NCBI GenBank assembly: GCA_036654415.1
Contig: JAVVSB010000006.1
Location: 1 to 64,000 of the forward strand
DNA length: 64,000 nt
Source: Mucinivorans sp036654415
Lineage (GTDB): Bacteria; Bacteroidota; Bacteroidia; Bacteroidales; Rikenellaceae
Reading direction: 5' to 3'
Positions 36,356 to 45,440 of the stretch are shown one piece after another (the first letter of the stretch is position 1; each line of letters opens with the position of its first letter). The notes below the pieces were generated by a model. It ran no database searches and was not told the origin of the DNA. It saw only the letters and a program-made list of their open reading frames with translations. A program made the translations under genes and the position numbers.

Positions 36356-37734
36356 GAAAAAAAGTACGGAAGTGGTGGCTGAGAATTGATTTAGAACAAA
36401 TTTTTACATTCGGTATAAAGACCAATGTGGCACAAAGACAGGTAGCTTTAGGTTACCTGTCTTATATTCTTATTGGCACAGCCCTGCTCTGCCTCCCCTT
36501 TGCCACCCAAAATGGCACAGGATTTATGGACAACCTCTTTAGCGCCACTTCAGCCATATCCACAACAGGACTCTCAACAGTGGTCACAGCCGATGGATAT
36601 ACGCTCTTTGGGCAGATAATAATCTTGCTTCTGGTGCAGATTGGCGGTTTGGGTTATATGACCATGAGTTCATTTGTGATGTATAACATGACCCGCCACT
36701 TTATGCGCATAAAAAATGGAGTGATGAGGGCTGAATTCTCAATGCCTGAGGGAATTAAAGTGCACACAATGGTGCAAAGTATTGTCTATTTTACATTTAT
36801 TTTTGAAGTTTTGGGGGCTGTGGTACTCTACTTCATATTCAGCCATGCTGGAGCTCCAGCACCAGCATGGGCGGCTGTATTCCATAGTGTTTCGGCTTTC
36901 TGTACGGCGGGCTTTAGCACATTTAGCAACGGATTGGAGAACTTCTCAGACAATTGGGGTATCACCATTGTAATATCAACACTAAGCTACGCAGGGGCCA
37001 TGGGTTTTATCGTTATGCACGACCTGTGGAACAAAATACGTAAGGGCAGAAATCACCAAATTACCTTCACCACCAAGGTGATAATGACCATTACAATCCT
37101 TATTAGTGTGCTGGGTATTGCTCAATTAATGTGTCTGGAACCAATGATTCAAGATATGCCCTTGAGCGAAAAATTTCAGGTGAGCCTCTTTCAGACAATG
37201 TCGGCCATGACAACTGTCGGTTTTAACACCGTACCACTGAGCGGTTTTATGGCCGCCTCACTCATGGTACTGGTCTTTGTAATGTATATCGGAGCCTCGC
37301 CGTCAGGTACGGGAGGTGGGCTTAAATCCACCACGGCAAGTGCCGTATATGCTTATGTACGCTCAAAGCTATCGGGCGAGCGCGATGTGACACTAAATGG
37401 CCATCGACTACCTACATTCCGCGTTGACTCGGCTCTAACTACATTTGCCTTCTACACCTCAATACTCTTTTTTGGCTTCTACCTACTGACAATAACTGAA
37501 GTCGACATAACAACCGACAAACTACTTTTTGAGGCTGCCAGCGCGCTAGGTACGGTAGGGCTGACGGCTGGCGTTACAAGTAGCCTGTCGACAATTGGGC
37601 AGTTGATTGTTATTATACTAATGTATATTGGCCGTATAGGGGTGATAACCTTTGGGGTAGCCATGCTTACCAGAATGGCAAAAAAAGGCCCAAATGAGAT
37701 TAATGCACCCAAAGATAATGATATTGCAATATGA
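36352..37734 (+). CDS. TrkH/KtrB-family potassium uptake protein
   Basis: A 460-aa membrane protein with four pseudo-repeats, each with a selectivity-filter Gly: ISTTGLST, FCTAGFST, MTTVGFNT and LGTVGLTAG. This matches TrkH/KtrB/NtpJ transporters, which import K+ (or Na+) with a cytoplasmic RCK subunit (TrkA/KtrA). No such subunit gene is adjacent. I start at the ATG in the ATGA overlap with the upstream gene. The stop likewise overlaps the CDF gene by four bases, showing tight coupling. Confidence 0.93.
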   Translation: MRKKVRKWWLRIDLEQIFTFGIKTNVAQRQVALGYLSYILIGTALLCLPFATQNGTGFMDNLFSATSAISTTGLSTVVTADGYTLFGQIIILLLVQIGGLGYMTMSSFVMYNMTRHFMRIKNGVMRAEFSMPEGIKVHTMVQSIVYFTFIFEVLGAVVLYFIFSHAGAPAPAWAAVFHSVSAFCTAGFSTFSNGLENFSDNWGITIVISTLSYAGAMGFIVMHDLWNKIRKGRNHQITFTTKVIMTITILISVLGIAQLMCLEPMIQDMPLSEKFQVSLFQTMSAMTTVGFNTVPLSGFMAASLMVLVFVMYIGASPSGTGGGLKSTTASAVYAYVRSKLSGERDVTLNGHRLPTFRVDSALTTFAFYTSILFFGFYLLTITEVDITTDKLLFEAASALGTVGLTAGVTSSLSTIGQLIVIILMYIGRIGVITFGVAMLTRMAKKGPNEINAPKDNDIAI

Positions 37735-38714
37735 AAATTAAAACTCAAATTTGGATTGTCGCTATCGGTTTTGCGCTTATGTTGGCCAAGGCAATTGCTT
37801 GGTTACTCACAGACTCTGTGGGGGTGCTCACCGATGCCATGGAGAGCATTGTCAACGTATCGGCGGGGCTGCTGAGTCTATATGCGTTATGGATGGCGGC
37901 CAAACCTCAGGACAAACAACACCCTTTTGGCCACGGGAAGGCCGAATTAATATCGGCCTCAGCCGAAGGTATAATGATTTTTGGAGCTGGCGCACTGATT
38001 ATCTACGAAGGCATAATGAGGCTTCTGAGCCCAGAAATGCCACAAAAACTGGATATAGGTATTGTAATTATCGCAGCAGCAGGAGTGGTCAACTACATTA
38101 TGGGGTGGTGGAGTATCCGTATGGGCCGCCGTACAAATTCGGTGGCGATGATAGCTGGAGGTAAACATCTCAAAAGCGATACCTACTCTACAATAGGCCT
38201 TGTATTGGGACTTGTACTACTCTACGTAACAAAACTGCCATGGATTGACAGCGCACTGGCTTTTGTATTCGGAGCCATAATCATGGTAACGGGTGTCAAT
38301 ATTTTACGTGGTACCATTGGAGGGCTGATGGATGAGGTGGACACCGAATTACTAGGAAAAATGGTAACTGTATTAAATGAAAATCGTGCACCAGAATGGA
38401 TTGACATTCACGATACAAAGATTATAAAGGGTGGTAACCACCTATTTGTGGATTGTGACTTAACTATGCCGTGGTACTACAACCTACGCCAAGGACATAA
38501 GTCAATTGAGCAGTTTATGGCTCTAATGGAGAAACATTTTGAACAAGGGCTTTCGATAAATGTGCACACCGACGCCTGCGATGCTGACCATTGCGCTGGT
38601 TGTTCCTTGCATGATTGCCCCGTTAGGAGCCACCCTTTTGAGGCACTCGAGGAGCTCAATATGAGTAATATTTCACAACTTGATACCGAACATCACCCAA
38701 ACGGATTCAGCTAA
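37731..38714 (+). CDS. Cation diffusion facilitator (CDF) metal exporter with Cys/His-rich tail
   Basis: A 327-aa CDF transporter. Six membrane helices include the metal-site segments LTDAMESIVNVSAG (helix 2) and LKSDTYSTIGLVLGL (helix 5), with HPFGHGKAE in the first cytoplasmic loop. The cytoplasmic domain ends in an unusual metal-binding-like stretch (HTDACDADHCAGCSLHDCPV, near residue 285-305) with four Cys and several His. The family exports Zn2+, Fe2+, Mn2+ or Co2+ by proton exchange; the metal is not predictable. It is the last gene of the guaA-RND-TrkH series and is followed by a long AT-rich gap. Confidence 0.94.
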   Translation: MKIKTQIWIVAIGFALMLAKAIAWLLTDSVGVLTDAMESIVNVSAGLLSLYALWMAAKPQDKQHPFGHGKAELISASAEGIMIFGAGALIIYEGIMRLLSPEMPQKLDIGIVIIAAAGVVNYIMGWWSIRMGRRTNSVAMIAGGKHLKSDTYSTIGLVLGLVLLYVTKLPWIDSALAFVFGAIIMVTGVNILRGTIGGLMDEVDTELLGKMVTVLNENRAPEWIDIHDTKIIKGGNHLFVDCDLTMPWYYNLRQGHKSIEQFMALMEKHFEQGLSINVHTDACDADHCAGCSLHDCPVRSHPFEALEELNMSNISQLDTEHHPNGFS

Positions 38715-39034
38715 ATAACAATTAATTTACATGACATCTATTATTGCTTTTATATCATCTATATTTATCTAAAGATAGGTTTTATATGAATTTTTATTGG
38801 CAAGACACACTCTTGTAATTTTAAAAATAGCGCATTTATATCAAGTAATAATATATATTAATTTTATTATAAGTATAGCTATAAGTTTTATATTTATCAT
38901 AAATATACCAAAATAAATTTACATCAATATTGTATTAATATAAACACACTAATATATCTGAATGTTAATAGAATACAAATTAACTTCCAATATTAATTAC
39001 TCTAAAATTCATTTCATTTAACTTCACTAATAAA

Positions 39035-39071
39035 TAGTTATATAGTTAATAACTAGTATTTTATATAACTA
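39035..39071. repeat. Inverted repeat, 10-bp arms
   Basis: TAGTTATATA (39035-39044) and TATATAACTA (39062-39071) are exact inverted copies. The 17-base spacer contains a further small palindrome, GTTAATAAC. This may be a protein-binding site or a weak hairpin. Confidence 0.5.
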
Positions 39072-39142
39072 GCCATTACATGCCATTTTGACAATAGTTT
39101 CCAAATAATTATCTATTTGAAAACTACTAATAAACCAATTTG

Positions 39143-39187
39143 CAGTAGGTATTTGATATATCTATATCCAATATAAATACTACTGCT
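39143..39187. repeat. Hairpin-forming inverted repeat, 12-bp stem with one bulge
   Basis: GCAGTAGGTATTT (39143-39155) pairs with AAATACTACTGC (39176-39187) apart from one extra G. The loop contains the palindrome-like GATATATCTATATC. It is the most GC-containing structure of the AT-rich gap and is not followed by a T-run on either strand. Confidence 0.5.
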
Positions 39188-39288
39188 CTACTCCTCTGAT
39201 AGAATTACACACAACACCTCTTAGTGACATTAAATACTGTATTAATTATTCGATTTACAGGCAAGAAAATTCCGATATCCTTGCATTA

Positions 39289-39320
39289 TTTGTTTTAATG
39301 ATTTATTTTGTATAAATTTG
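39289..39320 (+). promoter_or_regulatory. Promoter for the GIN-comM-comEC unit
   Basis: TTTG (39289-39292), 20 bases, TAAATTTG (39313-39320), with the ATG 26 bases later. Confidence 0.6.
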
Positions 39321-39345
39321 AATCATTAAATTTTTCTAAAAAATT

Positions 39346-40050
39346 ATGAAGCACAAACTCGTCATAGTACTTATATTTACGCTGCTCGTCAGTTCCGTAA
39401 ATCACTCTTTCTCGCAACAAACAATCGAGATACGGGAGCAATTTTCGGCTTTAACACTATTGGGGCCGTTACATGTGGAGATAGCAGAGAGCGACACGTG
39501 TAGAGCTATTATAACACTACATAACACTGATGCTAAGTCTATTAGTTGGAAAAATAAGAATAATAACCTTGAAATATCACTCCTTAGAGGTATTATGAAC
39601 AGAGAGTGTTACGCAAGTGTAAAGATATATTGTAATCCACTAACCTTCAACAGAATCACGTCTCAAGGAGCTACCGTATCTTCGATTGACACCCTAAGGG
39701 TAGGACTAATGCAAATCATAGCACTGAGCTCAGTAAATCGCATCAATCTAACGCTAAACTGCCGTGAATTAGACGCTGATGTATCAGGAGATAGCCAATT
39801 GAAGCTCAAAGGATTATCCGACTGGGCAAAAATACGTGTAACCATGGGAGGAAGTGTGAATTGCTCGAAAATGGTAACCAAACAATGTACAGCTTTGACC
39901 ACTGGCGGCAGCAACGCCATCGTTAACGTCACTGAACGTTTGGATGCAAAAGCCACAAGCAATGGCACAATTTACTACTTTGGAGAGCCAATGCTCTCGA
40001 TAAAAAAGACCACCTTGGGTGACGTAAAACCCATAGTTACTCCAGAATAA
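39346..40050 (+). CDS. GIN-domain (DUF2807) secreted protein
   Basis: A 234-aa protein with a signal peptide (1-23, ending SFSQ). The rest is a repetitive beta-helix-like fold of the GIN/DUF2807 kind, with short strands each carrying Ser/Asn/Asp turns (ITSQGATVSSIDT, ADVSGDSQLKLKG, LTTGGSNAIVNV). Such proteins are common, often duplicated, in Bacteroidetes; they are assumed to be periplasmic or surface-located and their function is not known. The stop codon overlaps the comM start (TAATG), so the two are co-translated. Confidence 0.85.
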   Translation: MKHKLVIVLIFTLLVSSVNHSFSQQTIEIREQFSALTLLGPLHVEIAESDTCRAIITLHNTDAKSISWKNKNNNLEISLLRGIMNRECYASVKIYCNPLTFNRITSQGATVSSIDTLRVGLMQIIALSSVNRINLTLNCRELDADVSGDSQLKLKGLSDWAKIRVTMGGSVNCSKMVTKQCTALTTGGSNAIVNVTERLDAKATSNGTIYYFGEPMLSIKKTTLGDVKPIVTPE

Positions 40051-41618
40051 TGCTCGTAAAAGCTTTTAGCAGTACCGTAATAGGTATTGATGCTCAGATG
40101 ATTACTGTGGAAGTAAACGTCTCGTTTGGTTTGCCTAAACTCTTTATTGTGGGCCTGCCCGATAGTGCAATTCGAGAAAGCGAACAACGAGTTGTAGCAT
40201 CGCTTGTCAACAACTCGATGAAAATGCCAGGAAGCAAAATCGTAGTAAATCTTGCACCAGCCGACCTTCGTAAAGAAGGTTCACACTATGATTTACCCAT
40301 TGCAGTGGGTATTTTGGCCGCCTCGGGACAGATAAATTCAGAGAGGATAGGACGGTATATTATTCTTGGCGAACTATCGCTAGATGGTTCAATTCTACCA
40401 ATTAAGGGGGCACTGCCAATCGCAATTGAGGCTCTGAAAGACGGTTTTGAGGGGGTAATTCTTCCTAAAGAGAATGCTCGCGAAGCAGCTGTAGTTCAGA
40501 ACATTAAGGTTTATGGTGTGGAGAATCTAAACCAAGTATTAGATATTCTGGGCTCAGAAAGTCCATCTATGGAGCCTATCTCCATCAATACACGCGAAGA
40601 ATATTTTGCTCAGGCTGGAGTTTTTGACATTGATTGGCGCGACGTAAAGGGACAAGAAGGGGTTAAACGCGCACTCGAAATTGCTGTTGCTGGCAGCCAT
40701 AATGTACTAATGATTGGTCCCCCAGGCTCTGGCAAAAGTATGCTTGCAGCTCGTATTCCCACTATTGCACCTCCAATGACCTTAGCAGAAGCTTTGGAAA
40801 TAACTAAGATACATAGTGTGGCAGGTAAAATTGGGACTAGCGGAGGATTACTCACAAAACGTCCGTTTCGCTCACCGCACCATATAGTTTCGGATGTGGC
40901 CTTAGTTGGGGGAGGTAGTTCGCCAACGCCTGGCGAAATTTCATTAGCTCATAACGGAGTGCTATTTTTGGATGAATTACCCGAGTTTTCGAGACACGCA
41001 CTAGAGGTGCTTAGAGGGCCACTAGAGAATCATCACATCAACATTTCGAGAGCAAAATATTCAGTCAACTACCCAGCCCATTTTATGCTGGTGGGTGCAA
41101 TGAACCCTTGTCCATGCGGATATCTAAACCATCCAACTAAAGAGTGTGTCTGCTCGCCAAGTCAGATTGAGCGATATATGGGCAAAATTTCTGGGCCTCT
41201 AATGGACCGTATTGACCTCCATATAGAGGTAATGCCCGTTGATATTGAAGCGATTACTGCCGTACGCACTGGCGAAGAGAGTGCTACAGTTAGGCAACGG
41301 ACAACAGCTGCAAGAGAACGCCAAGCGATACGTTTCAAAAACTCAGACACACATAGCAACTCGATGATGACCCCTCAAGAGATAGAACGATTTTGCGTGT
41401 TGGACGACGACTCCATTCAGTTAATCAAAAGCGCAATTGAGAGGTTGGGTCTCTCGGCACGAGCCTATGACCGAATAATTAAAGTGGCACGAACAATTGC
41501 AGACTTATCTGATTCTCAAGATATTAAAGCTGATCATATTGCCGAGGCCATCTCATATCGCACACTCGACAGAGAAGTCTGGAAGACAAAATCATTATCC
41601 AACTATGGGGCGCTTTAA
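40050..41618 (+). CDS. comM: ComM/YifB-family AAA+ ATPase
   Basis: A 522-aa protein with an amino-terminal Lon-like domain (1-180), a magnesium-chelatase-like AAA+ module (Walker A GPPGSGKSM, Walker B LFLDELPEF) and a carboxy-terminal helical domain. The cysteine cluster NPCPCGYLNHPTKECVC in the AAA+ module is a family feature. In naturally transformable bacteria ComM is a helicase that drives branch migration during integration of incoming DNA. It is directly followed by comEC in an overlapping frame, which strengthens the competence assignment. Confidence 0.95.
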   Translation: MLVKAFSSTVIGIDAQMITVEVNVSFGLPKLFIVGLPDSAIRESEQRVVASLVNNSMKMPGSKIVVNLAPADLRKEGSHYDLPIAVGILAASGQINSERIGRYIILGELSLDGSILPIKGALPIAIEALKDGFEGVILPKENAREAAVVQNIKVYGVENLNQVLDILGSESPSMEPISINTREEYFAQAGVFDIDWRDVKGQEGVKRALEIAVAGSHNVLMIGPPGSGKSMLAARIPTIAPPMTLAEALEITKIHSVAGKIGTSGGLLTKRPFRSPHHIVSDVALVGGGSSPTPGEISLAHNGVLFLDELPEFSRHALEVLRGPLENHHINISRAKYSVNYPAHFMLVGAMNPCPCGYLNHPTKECVCSPSQIERYMGKISGPLMDRIDLHIEVMPVDIEAITAVRTGEESATVRQRTTAARERQAIRFKNSDTHSNSMMTPQEIERFCVLDDDSIQLIKSAIERLGLSARAYDRIIKVARTIADLSDSQDIKADHIAEAISYRTLDREVWKTKSLSNYGAL

Positions 41619-43089
41619 TTTAGAAAGCAACCCTTTCTACAATATAACTCCACCACTGATAATAGGTATTATTGTATTTAATTGTGGTGTAGGTTGGATT
41701 TGGATTTTTACATTATTGATTGGTGCCATCGTATATGAATTGGTTGGTAAAAAGTCGATGCCACTGGTCTGGAGTTGCTTTTTACTATTAGGTTATGGGC
41801 TTAGTTCGCTATCAGTAAATGTACAAAGTATGGGGATTCCATTGCAGAAAAAAATGGAATTCACAGCCCAAATTCAAACTATACCACAAATAAATGGTAG
41901 ATACCAACGTACAGAAGCCAAAATAATAGCATTCAAAGAGTTAGGAAGCTGGATGGATGGTAGACCACACAGAGTACAGCTTTATATAGATACAACATCA
42001 AGAATTTATTTAGGCCAGACAATATCTTATCAATCAAAACTTTATCCTGTTGATTCTGGTTCTTATGGTAGATATTTACACCGACAAGGTATTCTGGGTC
42101 GACAATATGCCTATAGAATCGACAGTATTGATTGTGATACAACATTTCAGAATAGACTTTTAATATTTAGAGACTTATTATCACAGAAAATAGCAGCAGT
42201 AATGCCAACTGCTCCACAAACTTCAGCTCTGATGCAGTCACTTACCATTGGTGACAAACGCTTTTTAAATCGCTCATTAAAAAGTGATTATAACAAAGTT
42301 GGGGTTTCACATATACTCTCTATTTCAGGACTTCATGTCGGAATTATTTTTGCTATACTCAATATTTTATTTGGATGGCTCAAAATTTTTAAACATGGGT
42401 ATATCATTCTAGGTATCTCAGTTATCATAATCTTGTGGGGATATGCACTGCTCTCTGGAGGGTCGGTTTCGGTACTGCGAGCCGCTGTAATGTTCACATT
42501 CTACCAATTGGCAATGATGCTCAGTCGACCGTATTCTAGCATTAACATACTATTATCCAGTGCATTTGTACTTCTTATATGGAACACAAACTACCTTTTT
42601 GATGTAGGTTTCCAGCTATCATATTTAGCCATGGTCGGTATTATAACTCTATTGGGACCAATTAGAGCATTGATTAAAACTAAAAATCGTATTCTAAATG
42701 GCATATGGGAGACGTGCGCTGTTACAATATCAGCACAAATTATGGTATTGCCTCTTGTTATTTACTATTTTGGCTACATACCTCTATTTGGTATTATAAT
42801 GAATTTAGCCGTATGGATAACAGTACCAATTATTATTTTCGGCACCTTTCTATTTTTAGCTACCGGATGGAATTGGTTGGGATATACATCTGGTTTTGTG
42901 GCAAATATGCAAAACAAATTGGTGGAGTGGGCGGCATCTTACAAGTGGATTTCAATTGACGATATTCAAATTACGACATGGAACTTAGCACTATTGTATA
43001 TTATGATTATTAGTTTTACAGTATTTATTGTACTGAAAAATGAAAAGCGATTACGCAGAATGGTACTGCAATCAAAATACAATATTTAA
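41605..43089 (+). CDS. comEC: ComEC/Rec2-family DNA uptake channel protein
   Basis: A 494-aa membrane protein started at the ATG of MGRFNLES, which overlaps the end of comM by 14 bases. The amino part has two membrane helices and a soluble OB-like region (about 85-200, AQIQTIPQINGRYQRTEAKI). The competence domain follows with the HILSISGLHVGIIFAIL motif and SGGSVSVLRAAVM. There is no carboxy-terminal metallo-beta-lactamase domain, so it is a short form. It should carry single-stranded DNA across the inner membrane. The gene is noticeably more AT-rich than most genes of the window. Its stop shares TTAA with the stop of hydE. Confidence 0.92.
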   Translation: MGRFNLESNPFYNITPPLIIGIIVFNCGVGWIWIFTLLIGAIVYELVGKKSMPLVWSCFLLLGYGLSSLSVNVQSMGIPLQKKMEFTAQIQTIPQINGRYQRTEAKIIAFKELGSWMDGRPHRVQLYIDTTSRIYLGQTISYQSKLYPVDSGSYGRYLHRQGILGRQYAYRIDSIDCDTTFQNRLLIFRDLLSQKIAAVMPTAPQTSALMQSLTIGDKRFLNRSLKSDYNKVGVSHILSISGLHVGIIFAILNILFGWLKIFKHGYIILGISVIIILWGYALLSGGSVSVLRAAVMFTFYQLAMMLSRPYSSINILLSSAFVLLIWNTNYLFDVGFQLSYLAMVGIITLLGPIRALIKTKNRILNGIWETCAVTISAQIMVLPLVIYYFGYIPLFGIIMNLAVWITVPIIIFGTFLFLATGWNWLGYTSGFVANMQNKLVEWAASYKWISIDDIQITTWNLALLYIMIISFTVFIVLKNEKRLRRMVLQSKYNI

Positions 43090-44051
43090 TTATTGTCTTC
43101 ACCCCAAGCTACATTAAAATTATCAAGCACCATATCTTCCATAGGCTTATTTGCGTATAATCTATAACTATTTTTTTCAATTTGAGGAGTAATATTAGGC
43201 ATAACTACATTAGCACCAGCAGCAACTCCCTTTTCGCGCCCTAAAGGATCAAGGGCATGCAAAGCAGTGGTGGAGGCTATGTTAATCCACGGCATTAAAA
43301 TACGTAAAACAGCTATCATTCTGAGAGTTAATTGCAACCTATCATTAGAAGAAAAATTACTACGATAGGCGACCAATGGAGTATCGGGGTGCTCAATATA
43401 GGGCCCCATACCACACATATCAATCTTGTGGTCGCGAAAAAACAAAATATCATCAGCCAAATTCTCAACGCTTTGCATTGGTAGACCTATCATCACACCA
43501 CTACCCACCTTAAAACCAGCATCTCGTAAATTTTGCAGAGCCGTAATTCGCTGAATATATGTTTGTTGCTCAGGATGAATCTTTTGATATAGCTCTTGTG
43601 AAGAGCTCTCTATACGAAGCAAATAACGATGAGCTCCAGCCGCACGCCAACGCTTATAACTTTCAAGTGGCTGCTCACCAAGCGAAAGAGTTATATTGAG
43701 TTGATTGGATGAAAGTTCTTTTATTTGAGAGACTAATCTCTCTATGTAATCTACAAATCTTGCGGAGTTTTGTTCTCCAGACTGAAGCACGACCGAACCA
43801 TAATGATGTTGCACAGCATAAATTGCAGCACTAAAAACCTGGTTTTCAGATAGTTCATACCTAATAATATTATGATTACTATTTCGTATGCCACAATAGA
43901 GGCAATCTTTCAAACACCGATTCGAGAGCTCAATCAACCCACGCAGATAGACTTTGTCGCCCAAAGTCTCATCACGAACAGCGCGCGCACGCTCAAAAAG
44001 CCACTCGTCGTCGCGACCATTTAAAAAATCTATTATTTCTTGACGTTTCAA
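43086..44051 (-). CDS. hydE: [FeFe]-hydrogenase maturation radical SAM protein HydE
   Basis: A 321-aa radical SAM enzyme. The cluster-binding CxxxCxxC is in SNRCLKDCLYCGIR (Cys46, 50, 53), preceded by VYLRGLIELSN, which is typical of HydE as opposed to biotin synthase or PylB. HydE helps build the dithiomethylamine-containing H-cluster of [FeFe] hydrogenase. Neither hydF, hydG nor the hydrogenase itself is in the window, so hydE is unlinked here. It converges with comEC and overlaps it by four bases. Other radical SAM relatives (PylB-like) are an alternative, less likely given the length and motif. Confidence 0.87.
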   Translation of the reverse strand: MKRQEIIDFLNGRDDEWLFERARAVRDETLGDKVYLRGLIELSNRCLKDCLYCGIRNSNHNIIRYELSENQVFSAAIYAVQHHYGSVVLQSGEQNSARFVDYIERLVSQIKELSSNQLNITLSLGEQPLESYKRWRAAGAHRYLLRIESSSQELYQKIHPEQQTYIQRITALQNLRDAGFKVGSGVMIGLPMQSVENLADDILFFRDHKIDMCGMGPYIEHPDTPLVAYRSNFSSNDRLQLTLRMIAVLRILMPWINIASTTALHALDPLGREKGVAAGANVVMPNITPQIEKNSYRLYANKPMEDMVLDNFNVAWGEDNN

Positions 44052-44077
44052 TTAAAATAGCCTATTTTTGTAGTACA

Positions 44078-44749
44078 ATGCAAAGATACGATTTTTTTAA
44101 TATCCATAGCCACAGAAATACATTGTCAGACAACTGCCTGACAATCAATTCTATAATTCTAAAAGGGGAACCTATTAGCATTCAAGGTTACGTCTCTGCT
44201 GGTGTACACCCATGGAGTGCAATACAAGCTCAGAATAATTGGCTTGATATTCCATGGAAAGATACAATGGCGGTGGGTGAAATAGGCCTAGACTGCGCAC
44301 TAGCTCAAAACAGCCTAAAAAAGCAACGAGAATGGTTTGAAAGACAGATAGATATCGCTAATGAATTCCAAAAACCTCTGATAATCCATTGTGTAAGAGC
44401 ATTCCCTGAAGTATTAAAAGCGATTGAGAATAAGGCTACTACTCCCTTTATCTTCCACGGATTCAACAGTTCGACAAAGTGGCTTACAAAAATTACAGAA
44501 ACTGACGGTTACATTAGTTTTGGAGAGGAGCTATTTAGGTGGAATTCTGCAAAAACAGCATTAAAAACGACGCCATTAGATAAAATTTTACTTGAAACTG
44601 ACGAAAGTGAATTGAGTATTGAAGAAATTTATAAAATAGCAGCACAAACACTAGCTATAGACATCAAAGAATTACAATGTATAATAAGAGCTAATTTCAT
44701 GCAAATATGGCAACAGAACAATGGACAGACAGGACAGAATTACTTGTAG
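44078..44749 (+). CDS. TatD-family metal-dependent hydrolase
   Basis: A 223-aa compact TatD-like protein. Metal and catalytic residues are visible as NIHSH (His10, His12), VGEIGLDC, PLIIHC, FHGF and LLETDE. TatD enzymes are magnesium-dependent 3'-5' exonucleases or tRNA/D-amino acid-related hydrolases; this copy is shorter than E. coli TatD (260 aa). A TATTTTTG box (44063-44070) stands just before the ATG. It overlaps the tcdA gene by 43 bases. Confidence 0.88.
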   Translation: MQRYDFFNIHSHRNTLSDNCLTINSIILKGEPISIQGYVSAGVHPWSAIQAQNNWLDIPWKDTMAVGEIGLDCALAQNSLKKQREWFERQIDIANEFQKPLIIHCVRAFPEVLKAIENKATTPFIFHGFNSSTKWLTKITETDGYISFGEELFRWNSAKTALKTTPLDKILLETDESELSIEEIYKIAAQTLAIDIKELQCIIRANFMQIWQQNNGQTGQNYL

Positions 44750-45438
44750 GAACAGAAAAATTACAACTATTAAAAGATGCTAATGTGCTTGTTGTTGGAC
44801 TCGGAGGCGTTGGAGCCTACGCGGCTGAGATGATTTGTCGTGCGGGTGTGGGCAGTATGACAATTGCAGATTGTGACACAATAAACACTACAAATATAAA
44901 TCGTCAACTAATAGCCTTAAACTCCTTATTAGGGCTATCAAAGGCCACAGTCATGGCTTCACGCCTCAAAGATATAAACCCTAATATTCAGCTCACCGTT
45001 GTGGATGAATATATTAAAGACACTCTAACGGACACCCTTTTAGATAGTGCTAAATTCGATTTTGTGGTAGATGCTATCGATACACTCTCGCCAAAAGTGG
45101 CACTTATAAATGGATGCCTTAGCAGAGAGTACCCCATGGTGAGTTCAATGGGAGCAGGGGCAAAAACTGACCCTACAAGAGTGGAAATCAAAGATATAAG
45201 CAAGACCCACCACTGCCCATTAGCTCATATGTTACGCAAAAGGCTTCATAAAATAGGCATTCAAAATGGGTTTTGGGCTGTTTTTTCGGCTGAAATACCA
45301 CGAGACGGAGCAATGATGGAGGTTGAAAACGAGCAGAATAAAAAATCTACAGTTGGAACAATTTCGTATATGCCAGCTGTTTTTGGATGTGCGGCAGCAT
45401 CGGTAGTTATACGTGGTCTAATGGGCGAGATGCAATAA
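44707..45438 (+). CDS. tcdA: tRNA threonylcarbamoyladenosine dehydratase (TcdA/CsdL)
   Basis: A 243-aa ThiF/MoeB-type E1-like enzyme. The nucleotide-binding motif is VVGLGGVGAYAAE and the conserved NINRQLIAL and FSAEIPRDGA segments are those of TcdA, which converts t6A37 to its cyclic form in tRNA using ATP. The start inside TatD is supported because the segment WTDRTELLVG belongs to the conserved family amino end. There is no CxxC zinc pair. It converges on the DUF454 gene with two bases between stops. Confidence 0.92.
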   Translation: MATEQWTDRTELLVGTEKLQLLKDANVLVVGLGGVGAYAAEMICRAGVGSMTIADCDTINTTNINRQLIALNSLLGLSKATVMASRLKDINPNIQLTVVDEYIKDTLTDTLLDSAKFDFVVDAIDTLSPKVALINGCLSREYPMVSSMGAGAKTDPTRVEIKDISKTHHCPLAHMLRKRLHKIGIQNGFWAVFSAEIPRDGAMMEVENEQNKKSTVGTISYMPAVFGCAAASVVIRGLMGEMQ

Positions 45439-45440
45439 TG

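Larger units (their letters stand above)
38715..39345. other. 630-base intergenic region, extremely AT-rich and structured
   Basis: No coding frame can be supported here. The sequence is mostly A and T, well beyond the flanking genes. It holds two inverted repeats (listed separately) and, at its right end, the promoter of the GIN-domain gene. I see no DnaA-box-like TTATCCACA, no tRNA and no insertion-sequence ends. Confidence 0.8.

Noticed and set aside
38715..39345. Replication origin in the AT-rich gap
   Set aside because: No DnaA-box-like repeats, no dnaA/dnaN or rpmH neighbours and no change of gene-strand pattern centred on it.
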